From Salvia splendens (Eukaryota; Streptophyta; Magnoliopsida; Lamiales; Lamiaceae): a DNA stretch of 64,000 nt. The notes beneath the pieces are model-generated. The model was not told where the DNA came from and did no database searches. It worked only from the letters and a program-made list of their open reading frames with translations. The DNA is taken from the NCBI RefSeq assembly GCF_004379255.2, contig NC_056050.1, positions 11,965,410 to 12,029,409 on the forward strand. The letters run 5' to 3'. Made by a program: the position numbers and the translations under genes. Shown here piece after piece: positions 60,549 to 64,000 of the stretch (position 1 is the first letter of the stretch; each line of letters starts with the position of its first letter).

Positions 60549-61961
60549 CTATTTGGCCAGCATATCCATTGCTGCCTTTTGCTCCTGTTGAGCTTCTTGA
60601 AGCTTGTGCACTACGTCATTGTTCGATTGTAGGTTGTTTTGCATATGCTGCTGAGAACTGACGAGATCGTGCACCATATCATCGATACCCTTTGGTGATT
60701 TCGATGGCTGACTGGGCCCTTGCCCTATGCTCAGAGTCGGTCCACTCACTTGACCCTGACGAACGTTTCCTTGACCTCCTGAAGAGTTGTTGTATTGATT
60801 TCCTTGACTTTGGTAATTGTTCTGAAAATTCCTTTGGTGCGGTGGTACATAAGAGTTCCCTTGACTGTTCTGATTTCTGTTTCCCCAGCTCGAGTGGTCT
60901 CCTTGGTTCCGATTGATCCAGCTGCCCTGCCCCTCTTGATTCCTTCCTGACCAGTTACCTTATCTTTCGGGCTGAGGTGCAAAGTGCTGACTTTGTTGTG
61001 GTGCCGGCTGAATCTGCTCATTGTCAGTCCATCTGAAATTTGGATGGTTTCTCCAGGGTGCATCTCTCTGTCTCCCTGGATTCCAGCTCCCATCGGGATT
61101 CCAACTTCCCATTGCATTGACTTGGGCTTGATAATCTCCGTCCTGGGTCCCGTAATATTGCTGAATTTGATTATCTCCTGAACTAGGAGGTTTCTCCTTC
61201 CCTTGTGAAGCCAGTGGAATCGTCTTTTCAATCGCGTTCAAAAGAGCTTTCTCGAGCCTATCAATTCTTGCTTCTACTTTGTCATCTTCCTGCTCTCTTA
61301 CAGCATGCACCGATCCTCTCCTCACCGATCCTAGCGTCGATCAACTTCCCCAGGATTTCTCTTGCCTCACTTCCTCTTTTTCTTGTGAAATTCCCTCCAC
61401 TCGAGGAATTCATTAAGTCCTTTGACTCAGGAGTTGCCCCTTCGTAAAATAGAGAGTAGGTCTCTGCCTCTATCATTCGGTGGTTCGGGCATGCATCCAA
61501 CAACCCCTTGAATCTCGACCAATATTGACTCAGCGATTCCACGTAATCTTGCTTACACTCTAGTATTTCTTTTTTCAGAGCATTCGTCTTGTTGGATGGA
61601 AATAAATAATCTAAGAATTCCAACTTGAAGTCCCTCCATGTGCGGATAGAATCTGGGGGCAACCTCAATAACCACGTATTAGCTTCCCCCTTCAAGGTAA
61701 ATGGAATTGCACGTAGGCGATAATCCTCCTCTGTTGCATCATTCGGCCTCTTCTGAATACCACACAACTTACTGAATTCGTTTAGGAACTCATACGGACA
61801 CTCATTCCTACGCCCAGAGAACGTGGTAAGATGCCGAGTACGTTTGTCTTGATCTCAATAGTCCTCTGGCGTGGATTCATCACTATTGCTTGAGCTGGTT
61901 CTCCATCTAAATGGGCAGTGAGTGAACCGATCTCTGGATCTGGATCTACTACTTGCGCCAT
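60549..61961 (-). pseudogene. gag: gag of element 3, with frameshifts and stops
   Basis: A good start is the ATG at 61961 (MAQVVDPDPEIG). The capsid domain is in another phase (61767-61282: LKGEANTWLLRLPPDSI, WRDFKLEFLDYLFP, SQYWSRFKGLLDACPNH), and the frame changes again near 61310. The distal part is Gln/Asn/Gly/Trp-rich (NPGRQRDAPWRNHPNF) and Ser-rich. It is interrupted by TAA at 60960-60962 and ends at TAG 60549-60551 in LAK/LSQIATSL. No zinc knuckle is visible, which is usual in this lineage. The same phase also extends upstream of 61961 through a TAG (61971-61973) to an ATG at 62204, so a longer N-terminus is possible. Confidence 0.82.
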
Positions 61962-62287
61962 GACTACTCCCTATGCTTCCCCTGTTTCTGACACTGTTTC
62001 TGATTCGGGTGGTGACTCTGGATCTTCGCGTCCTGACGACGTCCAAGATTCGTCGCTAGTAGATTCACTCGGAAACGGATCTCCCGTGGTGAACCCTGAT
62101 CTGGTGGTCACAGTAGTGACTGTATCCTTAATCCGCCTGTTAAACTGGTCGTGCTTCCACCCAGATGAGTTGCTCCAGTAGGTAGATCTTGAGCCTCTGC
62201 TCATAAACTACAAATAAAAGAGAGAGAAAATAAATCAAAACTATTTACACCACAGGCTCTGAACACTACCACAAAGCACGCCATCCA

Positions 62288-62305
62288 TCCCCGGCAACGG
62301 CGCCA
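62288..62305 (-). other. tRNA-Asp primer-binding site of element 3
   Basis: Plus-strand TCCCCGGCAACGGCGCCA corresponds to TGGCGCCGTTGCCGGGGA on the element strand, complementary to the 3' end of plant tRNA-Asp and the usual primer site of Athila elements. Two bases separate it from the LTR. Confidence 0.93.
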
Positions 62306-62307
62306 TT

Positions 62308-64000
62308 TGAAGGTTGTCGCCCGCGAGTACTCGCTAAGATATGACTCGGAGCGGAGTGAGCAAGTGTGCACAGAGAAAGTTAATGCAGATACTCGGTCAA
62401 GACTCCGCGCTTCTTAAATCCACTGGATCACTAGGTCCAGGAACTCAAGGAACACAGAGTGTTTCTGTCGTTGGACACACTCAACTCCCTTTCAACAATT
62501 AAATCCCTCAACCCAAATACTATGGATTAGTATAGGGAAGCGGGGTCGATCCCACGAAGATGGATTCGTGAAGTAGTGCTAGAGACTCTGGAAACAAGCG
62601 GTTGCTGCCACGCAAAGGGTTGAGAATTTTACCTAACTCTAGTCCTAGGCACGAAATGTAAATGCTAGACCTAGGAAACTGTAAACACACTGACAACAAA
62701 CATCGTCATGATCGCGAGGTATTAAAATTCACTTCCTAGACAATGTAAACGATTCACAAATTAAGACCAGACAGAGAGAATAAAAGCAGTGGGGACCACG
62801 ACTCCAAATATAGCAAGTACGGTAAAAGCTGCAAACAACCAACTCATGCCCTAACTAACAACGACATACATTTCCCTAACCGACTCAAGTACGTAAATCG
62901 AGAAAACAGAGCACGTACCTAGATTCAAACAGAATATAGAAATCAGGACGCCGGAAACTTGCTACGAATCGGAAATACATCAGATCGACATAAACTAGGC
63001 GAAGCGAAATGAAAACACGTAAACTAGGCATGAAATTAAATCAACACTGCTCAGATTCACGTTGAGAGCTCAATCCACTCCGGATCCAAGCCACCTGAAC
63101 TCAACAACCATCAAAATCAACTCCATAACTCCAATTCTTACAGATCTGCTCCGATCAACTCCGAATTCCAACAATCACAGACAATCCTACAATATCAGCA
63201 AGACAAAACCCCGATTCATCCACAAACAAACTCCATTCTCCCAGATCCAACCACGAACCTGCAATAATCCGCGAAAACAACCAACTCCAACAATTCCAAC
63301 TCCAGAATTCAAGTAAACACAATCAACATAAGCGAAAACGAAACTTGCATTAAGATAAGAGAAATATTCAGCAAAGTACGAAATGGAAATTAAATTGTTT
63401 CTTCGCCCCATAGAAGGACGGTGTTACAACCCAATCGAGAACGTGAGAAAGCTAGATGTGAACCCAAGGTGCGTCACCCTGAATCTCCCCTCAGAAAAGA
63501 ACCCAAGTGTGTGAAAAGTGAACTAAGTTACAAGCTGTTAGCGAGGCCTCCAACCGAGAAGGTCCCTCCAGCTTGCATGCTTCTTCCTTTTATAGATGCG
63601 GACATAGACTTCTAGAGTCTTCGAAGAAATCCCTATTCTACCCTTCAACTCTGAGGCTTCCTCCATCAAGCAATTCTCTTCATAATGTCCACTCTTTCGC
63701 CAGTTTCCTAGGACCATGCAAGCGTCCTCTTCCTTTCCTGGATCTAGTGAAAACCTTCACACACCTGGCTTTAAACATGCGTTAGACCCATCGTTTTCAT
63801 GAAATAAAATCCCTAGACCGATGCATGAAATTGGCCTTATCAAACTGCTCACACTTAAACCATGCTTGTCCTCAAGTATGAAAGACAAGAAAAGAAATAA
63901 GGCGAATTTGAAGGCACGGTCCCCAAGTACGACTCTACAAAACAACAACAGACTCCTAGGCCTAGACAACTAACAGACTCAAAAAGAAAACATCACAAAA
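62308..64000 (-). repeat. 5' LTR of element 3, truncated by the window end
   Basis: It matches 50025 to about 51741 with about 35 substitutions (mostly transitions) and a 23-bp gap at about 63318. About 100 bp of the LTR and the right target duplication should lie just beyond 64000. Confidence 0.92.

Larger units (their letters stand above)
50025..64000 (-). mobile_element. Element 3: Athila-type Ty3/gypsy element, 5' LTR cut by the window
   Basis: On the minus strand: 5' LTR from beyond 64000 to 62308, a tRNA-Asp primer site, gag, protease, RT-RNase H and integrase. After pol comes an env-like region, then a long 3' non-coding part, polypurine tract and 3' LTR (50025-51840). The Asp primer site, the DLGAS protease and extra ORFs after integrase are typical of the Athila lineage. 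LTRs compared over about 1.69 kb show about 35 substitutions and a 23-bp indel by eye. Gag and pol contain several stops and frameshifts, and integrase lacks its first catalytic Asp. The left flank is inverted satellite ending ACTAT; the matching right flank is outside the window. Confidence 0.92.

Overview
This window is nuclear plant heterochromatin with no recognisable host gene. It consists of a GT-rich tandem repeat (satellite) invaded by three LTR retrotransposons, one integrated plant pararetrovirus and one small foldback element. The plant-type chromodomain Ty3/gypsy elements, an Athila-type element with a tRNA-Asp primer site, a Stowaway-like end and a Caulimoviridae integrant all point to an angiosperm, most likely a eudicot. 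The species cannot be told from the sequence.

Layout. 1-12081, 25154-26680 and 36854-about 41911 are pieces of one satellite array read in the same direction. It is built from roughly 1.22/1.37-kb and 0.58-kb modules. A fourth piece (about 49609-50024) is in the opposite orientation. 12082-25153 is a plus-strand Tekay/Del-type chromovirus with 3.15-kb LTRs that differ, by eye, at only two places, so it is very young. It has an extra ORF upstream of gag and one in-frame stop in gag; pol is otherwise open. 26681-36853 is a related but older and defective element on the minus strand. 40969-about 41151 is a truncated Stowaway-like foldback element near the degenerate edge of the array. About 41912-49608 is a decayed, almost full-length pararetrovirus genome on the minus strand with a 154-bp terminal redundancy that contains the primer-binding site. 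50025-64000 is an Athila-type element on the minus strand with an env-like region; its 5' LTR runs off the window.

How the parts relate. Elements 1 and 2 each interrupt the satellite and have perfect 5-bp target duplications (GTGTT and TGTGT); removing them restores satellite continuity. Element 3 also begins directly in satellite. Relative LTR divergence suggests element 1 is youngest (one substitution in 3.15 kb), while element 3 has about 35 substitutions over 1.69 kb. Element 2 has scattered substitutions and many indels, which I did not count. The virus copy carries many frameshifts and stops. It lies between satellite flanks in opposite orientation that share a sequence variant, which suggests a palindromic rearrangement at that site.

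Items most worth a second look are: the upstream ORF kept in both chromoviruses (gag-like N-terminus plus acidic tail); two stem-loops and a hairpin next to the polypurine tract conserved between their otherwise diverged non-coding parts; the virus ends and inverted flanks; and the modular structure of the satellite. All counts and alignments were made by eye.
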